A stretch of DNA of 37,316 nucleotides from Acinetobacter lwoffii (GCF_024129435.1 NZ_JAMXXN010000025.1:1-37316); one strand, 5' to 3'; positions 8,457 to 19,426 are shown, counted from the first letter of the stretch. Numbers and translations are program-made. Notes: generated by a model from the sequence alone, not told the origin.

Positions 8457-11163
8457 AAAGCTCCTTCTCCGGCATCGGCGCAATATAAGCAATCAGCAGC
8501 ATCACCCCACCCGCCAGCAGGAATGAAATCACCCGGGTCAGGGTGCCAATATGTGACAGGTCAAATAGTACGAGTTTCAAAGTCACGATCACCAGAATAC
8601 TGCCACCTAAAATCCACATCGGTTTCAGTTTTTTGAGTGTCGCCGTCCACATGGTAATCCAGGCCAGTAATACCCAAAGTATGGTCAGACTAAGCTGAAC
8701 CGTCGCATTGCTCCATAAGGCCAGATCATTAAACGGCGTCTGCAGGTACACATGTAAAGCTCTTAAAATAATATAACTGGATAGCCATAACAGGCTTAGT
8801 ACCATTAAAACCGCCATCATGCCTTTGTCACGTCCCACCTTAATTTGCTGTAACAGCATCCAGATAAAACTGGCAAACATGGCAATACTGATCAGGTCAA
8901 AAGGATTCAGAATCGGCAGCCAGTAATACTGAAAGGCTTGCTGGCTAAACAGCTGTGAACATACCAGCCAGCTTCCCATCAGCAATAAACAGCTCTTGGT
9001 TTGCCAAAGCTGCTGCCAGCCTGACTGCGGATCCTGCCGATAGCACCACAGGCAGAATAATAAAGGCAAAATCACCATGCTCAGATAAGGCATGTTCGGG
9101 ATCAGACATAAACTTGCCAGAGCCAGACTGCTAAAAACACCAAAACTCATCCATTCCTTGGAAAGCTGCAAGCCAGCCAGCGGTCTAAGCCACAGAATGG
9201 CCAATAATATCGTTGAAAGTGCAGAAACCCCACGTTCCAGATCACTATTCCAGACAATCACCGCATTCTGACTGCGATCCAGAGTTAGAATCGCCGCAAT
9301 GACCAGCAAGGGCGAGATGCCACTCCACTTCGGCAGTAACCATGACCACTCCTGATTTTTGCGCAGGATCATTTCATTGAACATTACATAACCCAGTGTG
9401 ATGATAAATAAACTCAGCACATAGGCATGCTGACTCGGAAATTCATCTTCCAGCAAGGCAAATAGCATCAAACTGGCCGCGACACTTAGGCTGCTTAAAA
9501 AACTGATACTCAGACTATTCATCTGCTGCTGGTACTGCTTTTTAAGCTGACTGATGACCACGACTGCCACATAGCACAGACTCAAAATCCAGAAAATTAT
9601 TCGCGGTGTTGGATTAATCTCGACCAGATAATACAGGCTGCTGAATCCGGCCATCAGCAATAAGCCCATGCTCAGATAGTGTGCTACCCGGACATTTTTT
9701 TCCAAGGCCCATAAATAAATCAGCACACCTTCAACTGCCCAGCCAATCACACTCCATTGTTCTGTCAATAAGATCGGGGGCACCAAGGCGAGAAAAATCA
9801 GCATCAGGCTCAGATAGCTCTGCGAAATGAGCAGGATAGTTTGTTTACGGCGCAGCAGTGTCCAGCAAGCGGCAAAGACCAGTGCAAAGAACAGGCTTAA
9901 TCCAGCTTGCCAGAGTTTTTGATTGGGCTGATTAAAATGAATCAGATACAGAAAAATATATGCCGTGATCGGTGCAGCAAAAATCAGCGCTAAGTCCAAT
10001 ACCGGTTTTAACTGAAAACGTGAGAGATCCTGTCGTGCCAGCAACTGGCTAAAGCGGAAACCTAGCCACATAAACAGCGCACTATGTGCCAGAATCAACG
10101 CAGTCATGGCATAACGCTCATATGTATAACCATGAATCAGGCTATATATCCCGCCAACGACCGCAGTCACTAAAAAGGCAATTTGATTGAGAATCTTCCA
10201 TGGCCGGAAACTGCTCAGCACTGCCACCCCGATATTGATCAGCAAATAATAGCTAATCAGCTCAACGGCAGAAGCATCGCGGGTCGGTAAGGTAAACGGC
10301 GCCAGATAAGCAATCAGCAAAGCCATCAAAGCCAGTTCGATGCTTTCCTGTTTCAGGCTTAAATATAGAGTGATGGCCAGAATAATGAGAAATAGCAATG
10401 TTGCCAACGGTAACGTGGGAATCACCAGATTGTAATAGGCAAAAAATAAGGTCAGGAACAGACTCCCTAAACCCAGTCCTTCCAGTGCCAGAGCAAAACT
10501 CCGATTTTTCTGCACCAGGCGATAACCCAGACCTGCTATACACCCACTTGCCAGTGCAACCAGGCCCAATTTTGCAGCCAGACTGAGTTGCCAGTGCTCG
10601 GTGGCAAAGCGCAGCAGTAAAATAATCCCAATCACCAAAATACTAATCGCGACTTTTAAGACTGGATTCCCCTGGAAAAGCCAGCGCTGCAGTTGATCTA
10701 CCAGATGAGGAGAGTCGTTTACCTCTTGGGCAGACTCAGTTTTCACGAATGGAACAGAATCGGATCGATCCGGTGATCGCTGTAAGGGATTGGCAGAATG
10801 GGATTGTGATTGCAGCTGTATCAAGCGCCCTTCCAGACGTTGCAGCCACCTGAGCAAAAAGAATACCCATGCCGTAATCCCGATGCCCATCAGCCACTCC
10901 AGTTCAGCCAGTCCACCAACAATGGCAGTAATTGAAGAAATATATAAAGGAACTTTAGAGTTATGCTCCAAGGACATCTGCTGCTGTCCGGCCAATTGAT
11001 TCAGCGGTGCTTCTACCGCAGTGACATATTGCATCACGCTAAAGATAAACCCCAAACCACATAGATAAGTCACAATCTGATAACCCAGATACCAGGCACT
11101 GATCCCGGCAATCAGCAGGGTAATCAGCCAGATCATGCGCAACTCATTCCGTCCTGCAGCCAT
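8455..11163 (-). CDS. Large polytopic membrane protein, DUF2339 family
   Basis: A 902-aa integral membrane protein with over 20 hydrophobic helices spread across almost its whole length. A hydrophilic Ser/Gln/Arg-rich segment of about 50 residues lies near position 115-165, between the first helices and the main bundle. This layout is that of DUF2339 inner-membrane proteins, whose function is not established. The ATG at 11163 has AGGAAAGAG upstream. It is transcribed toward the MscS gene and is divergent from polA over about 160 nt. I see no catalytic motif. Confidence 0.82.
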   Translation of the reverse strand: MAAGRNELRMIWLITLLIAGISAWYLGYQIVTYLCGLGFIFSVMQYVTAVEAPLNQLAGQQQMSLEHNSKVPLYISSITAIVGGLAELEWLMGIGITAWVFFLLRWLQRLEGRLIQLQSQSHSANPLQRSPDRSDSVPFVKTESAQEVNDSPHLVDQLQRWLFQGNPVLKVAISILVIGIILLLRFATEHWQLSLAAKLGLVALASGCIAGLGYRLVQKNRSFALALEGLGLGSLFLTLFFAYYNLVIPTLPLATLLFLIILAITLYLSLKQESIELALMALLIAYLAPFTLPTRDASAVELISYYLLINIGVAVLSSFRPWKILNQIAFLVTAVVGGIYSLIHGYTYERYAMTALILAHSALFMWLGFRFSQLLARQDLSRFQLKPVLDLALIFAAPITAYIFLYLIHFNQPNQKLWQAGLSLFFALVFAACWTLLRRKQTILLISQSYLSLMLIFLALVPPILLTEQWSVIGWAVEGVLIYLWALEKNVRVAHYLSMGLLLMAGFSSLYYLVEINPTPRIIFWILSLCYVAVVVISQLKKQYQQQMNSLSISFLSSLSVAASLMLFALLEDEFPSQHAYVLSLFIITLGYVMFNEMILRKNQEWSWLLPKWSGISPLLVIAAILTLDRSQNAVIVWNSDLERGVSALSTILLAILWLRPLAGLQLSKEWMSFGVFSSLALASLCLIPNMPYLSMVILPLLFCLWCYRQDPQSGWQQLWQTKSCLLLMGSWLVCSQLFSQQAFQYYWLPILNPFDLISIAMFASFIWMLLQQIKVGRDKGMMAVLMVLSLLWLSSYIILRALHVYLQTPFNDLALWSNATVQLSLTILWVLLAWITMWTATLKKLKPMWILGGSILVIVTLKLVLFDLSHIGTLTRVISFLLAGGVMLLIAYIAPMPEKEL

Positions 11164-11324
11164 TCTTATATTTCTCTTTCCTGAATCGTTCCATCATACA
11201 ACAGCTTGTGCTGCTTATTTCATCTTCGGCCGATATTCGCTAAGCTGTAAACTTAGACTCGTCTCAGCGAGCGCGGTAAAAATCACGTACAATAGCGCTG
11301 TATTTTGAATAAGGAATTGATTAC

Positions 11325-14087
11325 ATGCCACCATTTGTCTTGGTCGATGGCTCTTACTTTTTATTTCGTGCCTTTCACGCACTGCCACCATTAACCACGT
11401 CAACCGGTTTACATACCAATGCAATTCGTGGTGCGATTTCTGCTATTCAAAAACTGATGCGCCGGACCCAACCGACCCATATGGCGGTAATTTTTGATAC
11501 CCCAGAACCGACCTTCCGGCATGAGCTGTCACCGATTTATAAAGGTGACCGTCCCAGCATGCCAACGGAATTATCCGAACAGATTCCTTATCTGCATGCC
11601 TTGATCCGCGCTTTGGGCATTCCGCTACATACCTTGCCAGGTGCCGAAGCCGATGACATTATCGGGACACTGGCCAAACGTGCCGAAGCGATGGGACATC
11701 AGGTGCTGATCTCTACAGGCGATAAAGATATGGCGCAACTGGTGACCGAAAAAGTTACCCTGGAAGACAGCTTTAAAGAAAAACCGCTGGATGTCGACGG
11801 CGTGTTTGAAAAGTTTGGCGTCTGGCCGAATCAGATTATTGACTATCTGACCCTGATGGGCGATGCATCAGATGGCATCATGGGCGTGCCAGGTGTAGGT
11901 GCCAAAACTGCAGCAAAACTGCTCACTGAATATGGCTCGATTGGCGGCATTTTAGAAAATGTCGACAAGATCAAAGGCAAAGTCGGTCAAAATATTAAAG
12001 AACATGTCGATGGCATTGCACTGGACCATCAACTGGCCAGTATTGTCATCGATCTGGATCTTAACTTTGGTTATGACGATTTAAAACTGGGTGAGCCGAA
12101 TGTCGAGACCTTGCGTCATTTGTACACCGAGCTGGAATTCCGTAACCAGCTGCAGTCCTTAGATCACCCGAACAACCCGAATAATTCAAACTACCAGCAG
12201 GCGGCAAAATCTATTAACGCCAAAGCGGTTACAGCACCAGAACCTCTGGAAGACCATGCGTCTGTGACCAGCAGTGATGACCAGTTAGGACAAGCCACCT
12301 ATCACACGGTATTAAGCCAACAAGATTGGGACACACTGTTTGAGCGCTTAAGTACCGAAAAACGATTTGCCTTTGATACCGAAACCACCAGTCTGGATTA
12401 TCGTATTGCACAGATTGTTGGTTTCTCGGTCGCCTTCGATGCCCAGGATGCCTATTATGTTCCCTTGGCACATGATTATGAAGGCGCACCGGAGCAGCTG
12501 AATCGTGAAGTAATTTTGGCGCAGATCAAACCAATTCTGGAAGATGAGTCTGTAAAGAAAATTGGTCATCATCTGAAATATGATGCACATGTCCTGGAAA
12601 ATCATGGCATTCATCTGGCAGGCTGGTATTTCGACACCATGCTGGCTTCCTATGTCCTGAATTCTGTCGCAACCCGTCATGGCATGGATGATGTGGCCCG
12701 TCTGTATTTGAGTCATCTGACCACGACTTATGAACAGGTGGCCGGTAAAGGCGCCAAACAGAAGACCTTCAACCAGATTCCACTTGAAACTGCAGCGCAT
12801 TATGCTGCAGAAGATGCACATGTTACCTATCGTCTTTATGAAGTCTTGAGCAGCAAATTACAGGCACATCCTGAACTGGTGAATATTCTGCATAATATTG
12901 AAGTTCCGGTCGCACGTGTACTGACGCAAATGGAAGAAAACGGCATCGAACTGGATCTGGCTTTTCTGGATCAGCTTGGGGGCGAATTTTCCAATACCAT
13001 GCACAATCTGGAAAACCAGATCATGGAAATTGCCGATGAAAGCTTTAATGTCAGCTCACCTAAACAGGTCGGTGAAGTGTTATTTGAAAAGTTGGGGCTA
13101 AAAGGCGGTAAAAAAACCACCACCGGACAATACAGTACCAGTGAAAGTGTACTGGAAAAAATTGAACATCCGATTGCCCAGCTGATTCTGGAATATCGTG
13201 GTTTGTCCAAGCTGAAAAGTACCTATACCGATGGCTTATGCAAACAGGCCAATCCTGATACCCACCGTGTGCATACCAGTTACCATCAGGCACTGACTGC
13301 AACTGGCCGTTTATCATCGACTGATCCAAACCTGCAGAACATTCCGATTCGTGCCGAAATTGGCCGTCAAATCCGCAAGGCATTTGTGGCACCGAAAGGT
13401 CGTGTTTTGCTGGCAGCCGATTACTCACAAATTGAATTGCGTCTCATGGCTCATTTATCTCAGGATGAAGCCTTGCTAGATGCCTTTATTCACGGTCAGG
13501 ATGTACACCGCCGTACTGCTGCGGAAGTTTTGGGCATTGCCTTGGAAGATGTCACCAATGACCAGCGCCGTCAGGCCAAGGCCGTCAACTTCGGCCTACT
13601 TTACGGTATGTCCGAGTTTGGTCTGATCCGACAGTTAGGTTTTACCCGTCAGGAATCACAGGATTATATCAAGCAGTATTTCCACCGTTATCCGGGCATT
13701 TATGACTATATGCAACGTACCCGTCAGGTCGCATTAGAACAGGGTTTTGTTGAAACCCTGCTCGGACGCCGTTTATATACTCCAGATATCGATGCCCGTA
13801 ATATGATGGTGCGTAAAGCTGCAGAGCGTGCTGCGATTAATGCGCCGCTACAAGGTTCGGCTGCAGATATTATTAAAATGGCGATGATTGAAGTGGACAA
13901 GATGTTGCCAAAAGATCAGGCCAAAATGCTGCTGCAAGTTCACGATGAACTGGTGTTTGAAGTCGATGAAGACATTGCCGATGAACTGGCACCTAAACTG
14001 GCTGAAGTGATGCAATCAGTGTTGCAGATTTCTGTACCTTTAGTAGTTGAAGTAGGTAAAGGTAAAAACTGGGATGAGGCGCATTAA
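11325..14087 (+). CDS. polA: DNA polymerase I
   Basis: The full three-domain DNA polymerase I (920 aa), used for Okazaki fragment maturation and repair. The 5' nuclease domain starts with LVDGSYFLFRAFHALP and includes GAEADDIIGTLA and the helix-hairpin-helix GVPGVGAKTA. The 3'-5' proofreading domain has FAFDTETTSLDYR, so the metal-binding Asp and Glu are kept. The polymerase domain shows TGRLSSTDPNLQNIP (motif around 665), LLAADYSQIELRLMAHLS (motif A), RRQAKAVNFGLLYGMSEFG (motif B) and LLQVHDELVFEV (motif C). It is monocistronic, with AAGGAA before the ATG and a strong terminator downstream. Confidence 0.98.
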   Translation: MPPFVLVDGSYFLFRAFHALPPLTTSTGLHTNAIRGAISAIQKLMRRTQPTHMAVIFDTPEPTFRHELSPIYKGDRPSMPTELSEQIPYLHALIRALGIPLHTLPGAEADDIIGTLAKRAEAMGHQVLISTGDKDMAQLVTEKVTLEDSFKEKPLDVDGVFEKFGVWPNQIIDYLTLMGDASDGIMGVPGVGAKTAAKLLTEYGSIGGILENVDKIKGKVGQNIKEHVDGIALDHQLASIVIDLDLNFGYDDLKLGEPNVETLRHLYTELEFRNQLQSLDHPNNPNNSNYQQAAKSINAKAVTAPEPLEDHASVTSSDDQLGQATYHTVLSQQDWDTLFERLSTEKRFAFDTETTSLDYRIAQIVGFSVAFDAQDAYYVPLAHDYEGAPEQLNREVILAQIKPILEDESVKKIGHHLKYDAHVLENHGIHLAGWYFDTMLASYVLNSVATRHGMDDVARLYLSHLTTTYEQVAGKGAKQKTFNQIPLETAAHYAAEDAHVTYRLYEVLSSKLQAHPELVNILHNIEVPVARVLTQMEENGIELDLAFLDQLGGEFSNTMHNLENQIMEIADESFNVSSPKQVGEVLFEKLGLKGGKKTTTGQYSTSESVLEKIEHPIAQLILEYRGLSKLKSTYTDGLCKQANPDTHRVHTSYHQALTATGRLSSTDPNLQNIPIRAEIGRQIRKAFVAPKGRVLLAADYSQIELRLMAHLSQDEALLDAFIHGQDVHRRTAAEVLGIALEDVTNDQRRQAKAVNFGLLYGMSEFGLIRQLGFTRQESQDYIKQYFHRYPGIYDYMQRTRQVALEQGFVETLLGRRLYTPDIDARNMMVRKAAERAAINAPLQGSAADIIKMAMIEVDKMLPKDQAKMLLQVHDELVFEVDEDIADELAPKLAEVMQSVLQISVPLVVEVGKGKNWDEAH

Positions 14088-14138
14088 AGGGTTTCCTCAC
14101 CCCTCTGGGGTAGAAAGTGAAAACCAATATTGTTTTAA

Positions 14139-14261
14139 AGGTATCCCCTTTTCTTCCAGGAGAGGGTTAATATCCCATCCTCTTGTACTGCGATTAAAAC
14201 TTGTGCACCGTTTGGGAAGTTTAACAAATCCCTCCCAACTTCCCTTTTCTAAAGGGAGGAG
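14139..14261. repeat. Degenerate copies of the palindromic intergenic repeat
   Basis: The gap after polA holds two weaker members of the same repeat type: TATCCCC followed by TTTTCTTCCAGGAGAGGGTTAA at 14142-14170, and CTTCCCTTTTCTAAAGGGAGG at 14239-14260, whose TCCCTTT and AAAGGGA form a 7-bp stem. No gene is seen here. Confidence 0.5.
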
Positions 14262-14266
14262 CAAAT

Positions 14267-14297
14267 AAAAAAGGACGCTGAGGCGTCCTTTTTTATT
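14267..14297. terminator. Bidirectional intrinsic terminator, polA / yggT
   Basis: AAAAAGGACGC, loop TGAG, GCGTCCTTTTT: an 11-bp perfect stem with A and T runs on the two sides. It serves polA on the plus strand and yggT on the minus strand. Confidence 0.9.
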
Positions 14298-14306
14298 TGG
14301 ATCCGA

Positions 14307-14876
14307 TTAAAGACCGGTAAGCAATACAATCGCCACCTGGTTCATAATCATTTCGATAATAATCAAAGTTAAAATGGCAAAGATTGGAGAAAGGTCAATC
14401 ATCCCCATATTTGGCATAATCCGGCGGAATGGTGCCAGTAAAGGTTCAGCCAGTTCTTGCACGACTTCAATATAAGGCGAACGAGACTGGGTAAACATCA
14501 CCACCCAACTTAAGATAATCGTAGCGAAAATCAAATAACGACAGAAACGGATCAAGTCCTGCATCATGGTGACAAAGGTCAAAATCAGTAAATGCACAGG
14601 ACCATTCGGCATGCCACCAGAGAGATACATCATGCCGAAAATTTTCAGCAAATACAGTACCACCAATAATGCCAAAGCGGCAGTATTGACACGGCCTTTG
14701 GCCAAAGTTGGGAAAATTCGACCAAACACATCTACAATTTTAGTGGCTTTTACAGTCGAAAGAACCACGGGATTGTAGGGGCTGACAGCAGCCAATTGCA
14801 TTAAAAATCGGAAGAATACGAGCAAAATCGCGACGTTAATGATAATGCCAAAAATTAGCGCAGAATTTGCACCCAT
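14307..14876 (-). CDS. yggT: YggT family membrane protein
   Basis: A 189-aa inner-membrane protein with two tandem YggT repeats, each a pair of hydrophobic helices. The repeats are around residues 5-90 and 95-185; the second contains SRSPYIEVVQELAEPLLAPFRRIMP, which is the family signature. The molecular role of YggT is unclear. It is the last gene of the ppx-accA-tilS-proC-yggT run, 19 nt after proC. The proC-yggT association is common in gammaproteobacteria. Confidence 0.9.
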   Translation of the reverse strand: MGANSALIFGIIINVAILLVFFRFLMQLAAVSPYNPVVLSTVKATKIVDVFGRIFPTLAKGRVNTAALALLVVLYLLKIFGMMYLSGGMPNGPVHLLILTFVTMMQDLIRFCRYLIFATIILSWVVMFTQSRSPYIEVVQELAEPLLAPFRRIMPNMGMIDLSPIFAILTLIIIEMIMNQVAIVLLTGL

Positions 14877-14895
14877 ACTTGAACGTTCCTAAAAA

Positions 14896-15735
14896 TTAAA
14901 CTGAAGATTTGCTGCTTTCACTGAGCTCTTGTGCCAGTTCTTGACTGCGTTTTTGTGCAGCGGCAAGTGCGGCCTGAATATTTTGAGAAATCTGGGCGCG
15001 ATCGAAGACTTCAAGGGCTGCCTGTGTCGTTCCATTTGGAGAGGTCACATTTTTACGCAGCTCGGCTGGGGTGTTCGAACTGGTGATCGCCATTTGTGCC
15101 GCACCTAAAGCCGTTTGCAAGGTCAGCGCCGTAGCCACTTTTTCATCCAGCCCTAAATTTTTGCCCGCACGAATCATACTTTCCATCATATAGAAAAAGT
15201 AAGCCGGCCCCGAACCCGATACAGCAGTCACCGCATCAATTTGTGCTTCTGAGTCGACCCAAATGGTCAGCCCGGTCGACGCCAGAACCTGACTGGCCAG
15301 CTCACGGTCACTCGTTTCCACAGATGCATTGGCATATAAACCATGTGCCCCAGTCTGTACCAGTGCTGGCGTGTTCGGCATGACCCGTACAATACGCTCA
15401 GTCCCTAATAATGCTGACAATGTGGCAATTTCTGCACCAGCAACAATGGAAATAATCAGCTTATTATTAACCAGACCTTTTAAGGGTTGCAGCACTTGAG
15501 CCAAAACCTGAGGTTTTACCGCCAATACGACGATATCTGCATCCTGAATTGCAGCACTATTCTCCCCGGTCACATTAATTTCTTTTTCCGCCAATAAAGC
15601 ACGGACTTTTTCGATCGGATCAGAAACTGTAATACGTGTTGCTGGCAAACCACGTGAAATCAGACCGCCAATTAAGGCTTGGGCCATATTACCGCCACCA
15701 ATAAAACAGATATTACAATTTAAAGCTGCACTCAT
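14896..15735 (-). CDS. proC: Pyrroline-5-carboxylate reductase
   Basis: NAD(P)H-dependent reduction of pyrroline-5-carboxylate to proline, the final step of proline synthesis. The N-terminal Rossmann motif FIGGGNMAQALIGGLI and AVKPQVLAQVL are clear. The C-terminal dimerisation domain has the family signature VTAVSGSGPAYFFYMME and the later TSPNGTTQAALEVF. I take the ATG at 15735 (279 aa), just 2 nt beyond the tilS stop. A TTG at 15741 would overlap tilS and is less likely. Translational coupling to tilS is probable. Confidence 0.95.
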   Translation of the reverse strand: MSAALNCNICFIGGGNMAQALIGGLISRGLPATRITVSDPIEKVRALLAEKEINVTGENSAAIQDADIVVLAVKPQVLAQVLQPLKGLVNNKLIISIVAGAEIATLSALLGTERIVRVMPNTPALVQTGAHGLYANASVETSDRELASQVLASTGLTIWVDSEAQIDAVTAVSGSGPAYFFYMMESMIRAGKNLGLDEKVATALTLQTALGAAQMAITSSNTPAELRKNVTSPNGTTQAALEVFDRAQISQNIQAALAAAQKRSQELAQELSESSKSSV

Positions 15736-15737
15736 GT

Positions 15738-17114
15738 TCAATGCTCATCGTTGAGTTCTAAAGTTGAAAAAACCGAAATCGGCAGCCATCCGCCTGCTTC
15801 ACAATATGCAGATTGGGCCAACCAAAATCCTTTAGGGGTAAACACGCCTAGCATAACATTATCTGTGCTTAATATTTGAATAGTATGCCGAGCCCAAGGA
15901 AATATTTGCGCTTCCTGAATGGCTTTTTTCAGCGGCCAGGTACCGACACGACCATATAAATGAATTTTTTCGCCACCCTGCCTCTGCTGTAAATGCAAAG
16001 GTTGCTGCAATAATGCAGGAGATAAACCGAGCTGTGCAGGCGCGATGATAAATTTCCCTGACAAAACCTGCACGCTGTCTTTTAAGGAAAATTTTATGGT
16101 TTTAGAACTAGTTTGAACCTGTTGCTGCTCGGCTAAATAAGTCTCTGCGGTCAAGCGATATAATTGCTGCTGATAGCGTACATAATAAAAGCCTTGCCAA
16201 TGCAATGCCGCCTGAGCATCTTGCTTCGCATAAATCACTTCGCGTTGCAAACGCTCCACCATATCTAAGGATGGACGATACTGTTGTTTACCTTTCATCC
16301 AGGCAGAGAGCAATTGACGTTGTCTTGATTTTGAAAGCTGTAGAAATTTATCAAGATCGAGCTGCGTTTCAGTCCCACAAGATGCTAAATCCTGTTGCAG
16401 CACTTCTTGTAAAATGTCTTGAGCATCCTGCATTAACTCACTGGTTCGCACCAAGGCAGCTTGCATTTTAGGATAACGTTCGCTTAATACCGGCCACAGC
16501 ATCTGGCGTGCCCAAGCCCGATCATAATGGGTATCAGCATTGGTCGGATCTTCAATATTCTCAATATTCAGGTCTGATGCCCATTGGCAAATCTGCTCAC
16601 GGGAAATATCCAGCAATGGCCGCCAAATCGTGAGATTTTCACGTCCATCGATCTGCTTCATGGCTGCCAAACCGTCAACGCCGGCGCCAGACAATAAACG
16701 CAGCATCAGGGTTTCCGCCTGATCCTGCTGATGATGCGCTAACACCAACATTTCATCCGCTTGCAAATGTTGCAGATAGGCCTGATAACGTGAATTGCGC
16801 GCTTGCTGTTCCAGGTTGCCACTGGCGACATGAACTGGCTGAATGATGCAGGGAATATTCAATTGCTGACATTGATGTGCAACGAACTTACCCCAATCTG
16901 CGCTGAGTGCTTGTAACTGATGATCGACATAAATCGCCCGGACTTTTTCCGGGCATAAAAAAAACATCAGATGCAGCAACAGCATAGAATCTACGCCGCC
17001 ACTGCATCCGATGAGAAATTTTGTCTCTGCAGGAAAGTCCTGCAGCTGTTTTAAGAAACCAGACCTAAATTGTCGCTGCCAAACTTCATTAAACGTTGGT
17101 AACGTGCTTCGCAT
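15738..17114 (-). CDS. tilS: tRNA(Ile)-lysidine synthase
   Basis: An ATP-dependent enzyme that converts C34 of the CAU-anticodon isoleucine tRNA to lysidine; essential for decoding AUA. The PP-loop is [16 protein letters not shown] (about residues 33-48), followed by [23 protein letters not shown]. The central TilS and C-terminal substrate-binding domains follow, with 458 aa in total. The ATG at 17114 lies inside accA, giving a 64-nt overlap. I found no ATG, GTG or TTG in frame between it and the PP-loop, so the overlap seems real. Confidence 0.94.
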   Translation of the reverse strand: MRSTLPTFNEVWQRQFRSGFLKQLQDFPAETKFLIGCSGGVDSMLLLHLMFFLCPEKVRAIYVDHQLQALSADWGKFVAHQCQQLNIPCIIQPVHVASGNLEQQARNSRYQAYLQHLQADEMLVLAHHQQDQAETLMLRLLSGAGVDGLAAMKQIDGRENLTIWRPLLDISREQICQWASDLNIENIEDPTNADTHYDRAWARQMLWPVLSERYPKMQAALVRTSELMQDAQDILQEVLQQDLASCGTETQLDLDKFLQLSKSRQRQLLSAWMKGKQQYRPSLDMVERLQREVIYAKQDAQAALHWQGFYYVRYQQQLYRLTAETYLAEQQQVQTSSKTIKFSLKDSVQVLSGKFIIAPAQLGLSPALLQQPLHLQQRQGGEKIHLYGRVGTWPLKKAIQEAQIFPWARHTIQILSTDNVMLGVFTPKGFWLAQSAYCEAGGWLPISVFSTLELNDEH

Positions 17115-17875
17115 CGTGCTTGCGCTTCCATTGGTTGCAGTTCATTCAAAGCTTCTTTCAGCACTGCTTTCAAGCTGTTCATGACCTGATCCGGATTTAA
17201 ATGAGCACCCTCACCTTCATCCACCACATATTCTACAATACCCATTTTCTGCAATTTTTCTGCAGTCAGAGCCAAGGCCTCACTGGCCTGTTCGGCTTTT
17301 TCAGCGGTTTTCCAGAGAATTGAGGCACAGCCTTCCGGTGAAATCACCGAATAAATACTGTGAGAGAGCATCACCACACGGTCTGCTACTCCAATACCGA
17401 GTGCACCACCTGAACCGCCTTCACCCAGTACAGTTGCAATTACCGGTACTTTCAAATTGGAAAGCTGAGCCAGACTGGTGGCAATTGCTTCAGCCTGACC
17501 ACGTTCTTCTGCACCGACACCCGGATAAGCACCCATAGTGTCAATAAAAGTAAAGACTGGCAGGTTAAAACGCTCTGCCATGTCTAGCAGACGCTGTGCC
17601 TTACGATAACCTTCCGGATTACTCATGCCGAAATTATGCTGTAATTTTTCACGGGTGCTACGACCACGATGCTGACCAACGATCATCACCGGTTGACCAT
17701 CAAAACGAGCCAGACCACCGATCATCGCGCCATCATCACCATATAGGCGGTCACCATGTAAAGCATCAAATTCAGTGAATATTTCACCCACATAGTCCAG
17801 GAATTGTGGACGTTCTGGATGACGTGCAATCTGCACTGTCGCCCATGCTTTTGATGGAGTTGCTTTATTTTTCAT
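17051..17875 (-). CDS. accA: Acetyl-CoA carboxylase carboxyltransferase subunit alpha
   Basis: The alpha half of the carboxyltransferase that makes malonyl-CoA for fatty acid synthesis, working with AccD. The 274-aa protein shows [60 protein letters not shown] and [21 protein letters not shown]. It is shorter than the E. coli protein (319 aa) because the N-terminal helical segment is reduced. It follows ppx by 30 nt and overlaps tilS. Confidence 0.96.
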   Translation of the reverse strand: MKNKATPSKAWATVQIARHPERPQFLDYVGEIFTEFDALHGDRLYGDDGAMIGGLARFDGQPVMIVGQHRGRSTREKLQHNFGMSNPEGYRKAQRLLDMAERFNLPVFTFIDTMGAYPGVGAEERGQAEAIATSLAQLSNLKVPVIATVLGEGGSGGALGIGVADRVVMLSHSIYSVISPEGCASILWKTAEKAEQASEALALTAEKLQKMGIVEYVVDEGEGAHLNPDQVMNSLKAVLKEALNELQPMEAQARCEARYQRLMKFGSDNLGLVS

Positions 17876-17905
17876 AGGTTAACCGTTTTCATCCCTATAA
17901 AGGTA

Positions 17906-19426
17906 TTAATTAACAAACTGTTCGGATTGAATCGAGAGTTCAATCTCCCAATTTTTAAATTGCTGCTGTTCATCGTGCAGTTCAGCGACCAGCAATGGCC
18001 ATTGCTTGGCATCACCAGACACGCTGAGTTGCCATTGTTGCGCATTTTCAACCTTGAGTTCAATGGCAGGAAGCATCTCATCGCTACGACTGTGATTGAC
18101 CAAAACCGACAGACGAAGCAGCAAACATAACCATAAAAGTTTAGATCCACCGACTTTCATCACATCAATCTTGGCATCAGCGCGCAATTTACGCCGATGG
18201 TGCGCGACCAAATGTGACAAATGATTTTGATCAACTTGCGAGAAACCGGCAATATCCGAATGTTGTAATAAATACGCGCCATGACGATGATAGCCACTGT
18301 GACTGATGGCCAAACCAATCTCATGCAGATAGGCGGCACGACGTAACAGGTCACTATCTTCAACACTCAACCCGAGTTCACTGGCCACGTCATTAAACAA
18401 TTTCTGTGCGGTCTGAACCACACGTTCTGCCTGCTTGGCATCGGCATTATATCGACCAATCAAGGCATGGACGGAACGATCACGGATATCTTCATGCTTG
18501 AAACGGCCAAGCAAGTCATACATCACGCCTTCACGTAGTGCACCATCGGAATAGACCAAATGATCAATTCCCAATACATCAAAGACAGCATAGAGAATAG
18601 CAATACCAGCAGGCAAGACGGCACGACGGTCATCTTTCAGACCTTCGAATTCCATGTCCGAGACATATTTATATTTAAGTAGTTTGTCTTTAAGCTTTTC
18701 CAGGCCTTCACGCGTCAACTGTTCGCGATCATTGCTCCAGCCCATATTGACGCAAATCTGGCGGCAGGCTTTAATGGTACCACTCGAGCCAACGACAGCA
18801 TCCCAACCGGCTTCTTTATAAGTATTGGCAATTCCGGAAATTTCTTTACGCGCCGCAGTGACTGCTTTATCAAAAGCTTTGGCGCTGATTTCCCCATCCT
18901 GAAAATAGGCCTTGGTAAAGGCTACACAGCCCATTTGTACCGATTCGGTATGAATCGGCTCGAATTCTTCACCGATAATCAGCTCAGTTGAACCGCCACC
19001 GATGTCAACCACCAAACGACGACCGCTGTTGGCCATGGTATGCGATACACCCAGATAAATCAGACGGGCTTCTTCACGACCGGCAATAATTTCGATCGGT
19101 TTCGGTAAAATTTCTGCGGCTTTCTGAATAAATTCATGGCCGTTTTTGGCTTGACGCAACGCATTCGTCGCCACAATCCGTAATCGGTTCGGCTGAACGG
19201 CACCTAAACGACCTACAAAACGGGCCAGACAGGCCAAACCGCGTTGCTGTGCGGCTTCGGTTAAATTTTTATTTTCGTCTAGTCCTGCGGCAAGCTGAAC
19301 TTTTTCTGACATTGATGCCACTTTCTTCACTTCACCATGATCTACACGGGCGATGGCCAAATGAAAGCTGTTTGATCCCATATCGATGGCGGCAAGTAAT
19401 TCTTCATCAATCAAAAAGTCAGACAT
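17906..19426 (-). CDS. ppx: Exopolyphosphatase (Ppx/GppA family)
   Basis: A 506-aa ASKHA-fold phosphatase that degrades inorganic polyphosphate or converts pppGpp to ppGpp. The N-terminal ATPase-type motif AAIDMGSNSFHLAIARV, the loop LRIVATNALRQAKNG and the second phosphate loop VVDIGGGSTELIIGEEF are all visible. A C-terminal HD-like helical region follows, with AYLHEIGLAISHSGYHRHGAYLL. Length and C-terminal domain favour Ppx over GppA, though the two are hard to separate by eye. It is the first gene of the five-gene leftward run. Confidence 0.9.
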   Translation of the reverse strand: MSDFLIDEELLAAIDMGSNSFHLAIARVDHGEVKKVASMSEKVQLAAGLDENKNLTEAAQQRGLACLARFVGRLGAVQPNRLRIVATNALRQAKNGHEFIQKAAEILPKPIEIIAGREEARLIYLGVSHTMANSGRRLVVDIGGGSTELIIGEEFEPIHTESVQMGCVAFTKAYFQDGEISAKAFDKAVTAARKEISGIANTYKEAGWDAVVGSSGTIKACRQICVNMGWSNDREQLTREGLEKLKDKLLKYKYVSDMEFEGLKDDRRAVLPAGIAILYAVFDVLGIDHLVYSDGALREGVMYDLLGRFKHEDIRDRSVHALIGRYNADAKQAERVVQTAQKLFNDVASELGLSVEDSDLLRRAAYLHEIGLAISHSGYHRHGAYLLQHSDIAGFSQVDQNHLSHLVAHHRRKLRADAKIDVMKVGGSKLLWLCLLLRLSVLVNHSRSDEMLPAIELKVENAQQWQLSVSGDAKQWPLLVAELHDEQQQFKNWEIELSIQSEQFVN

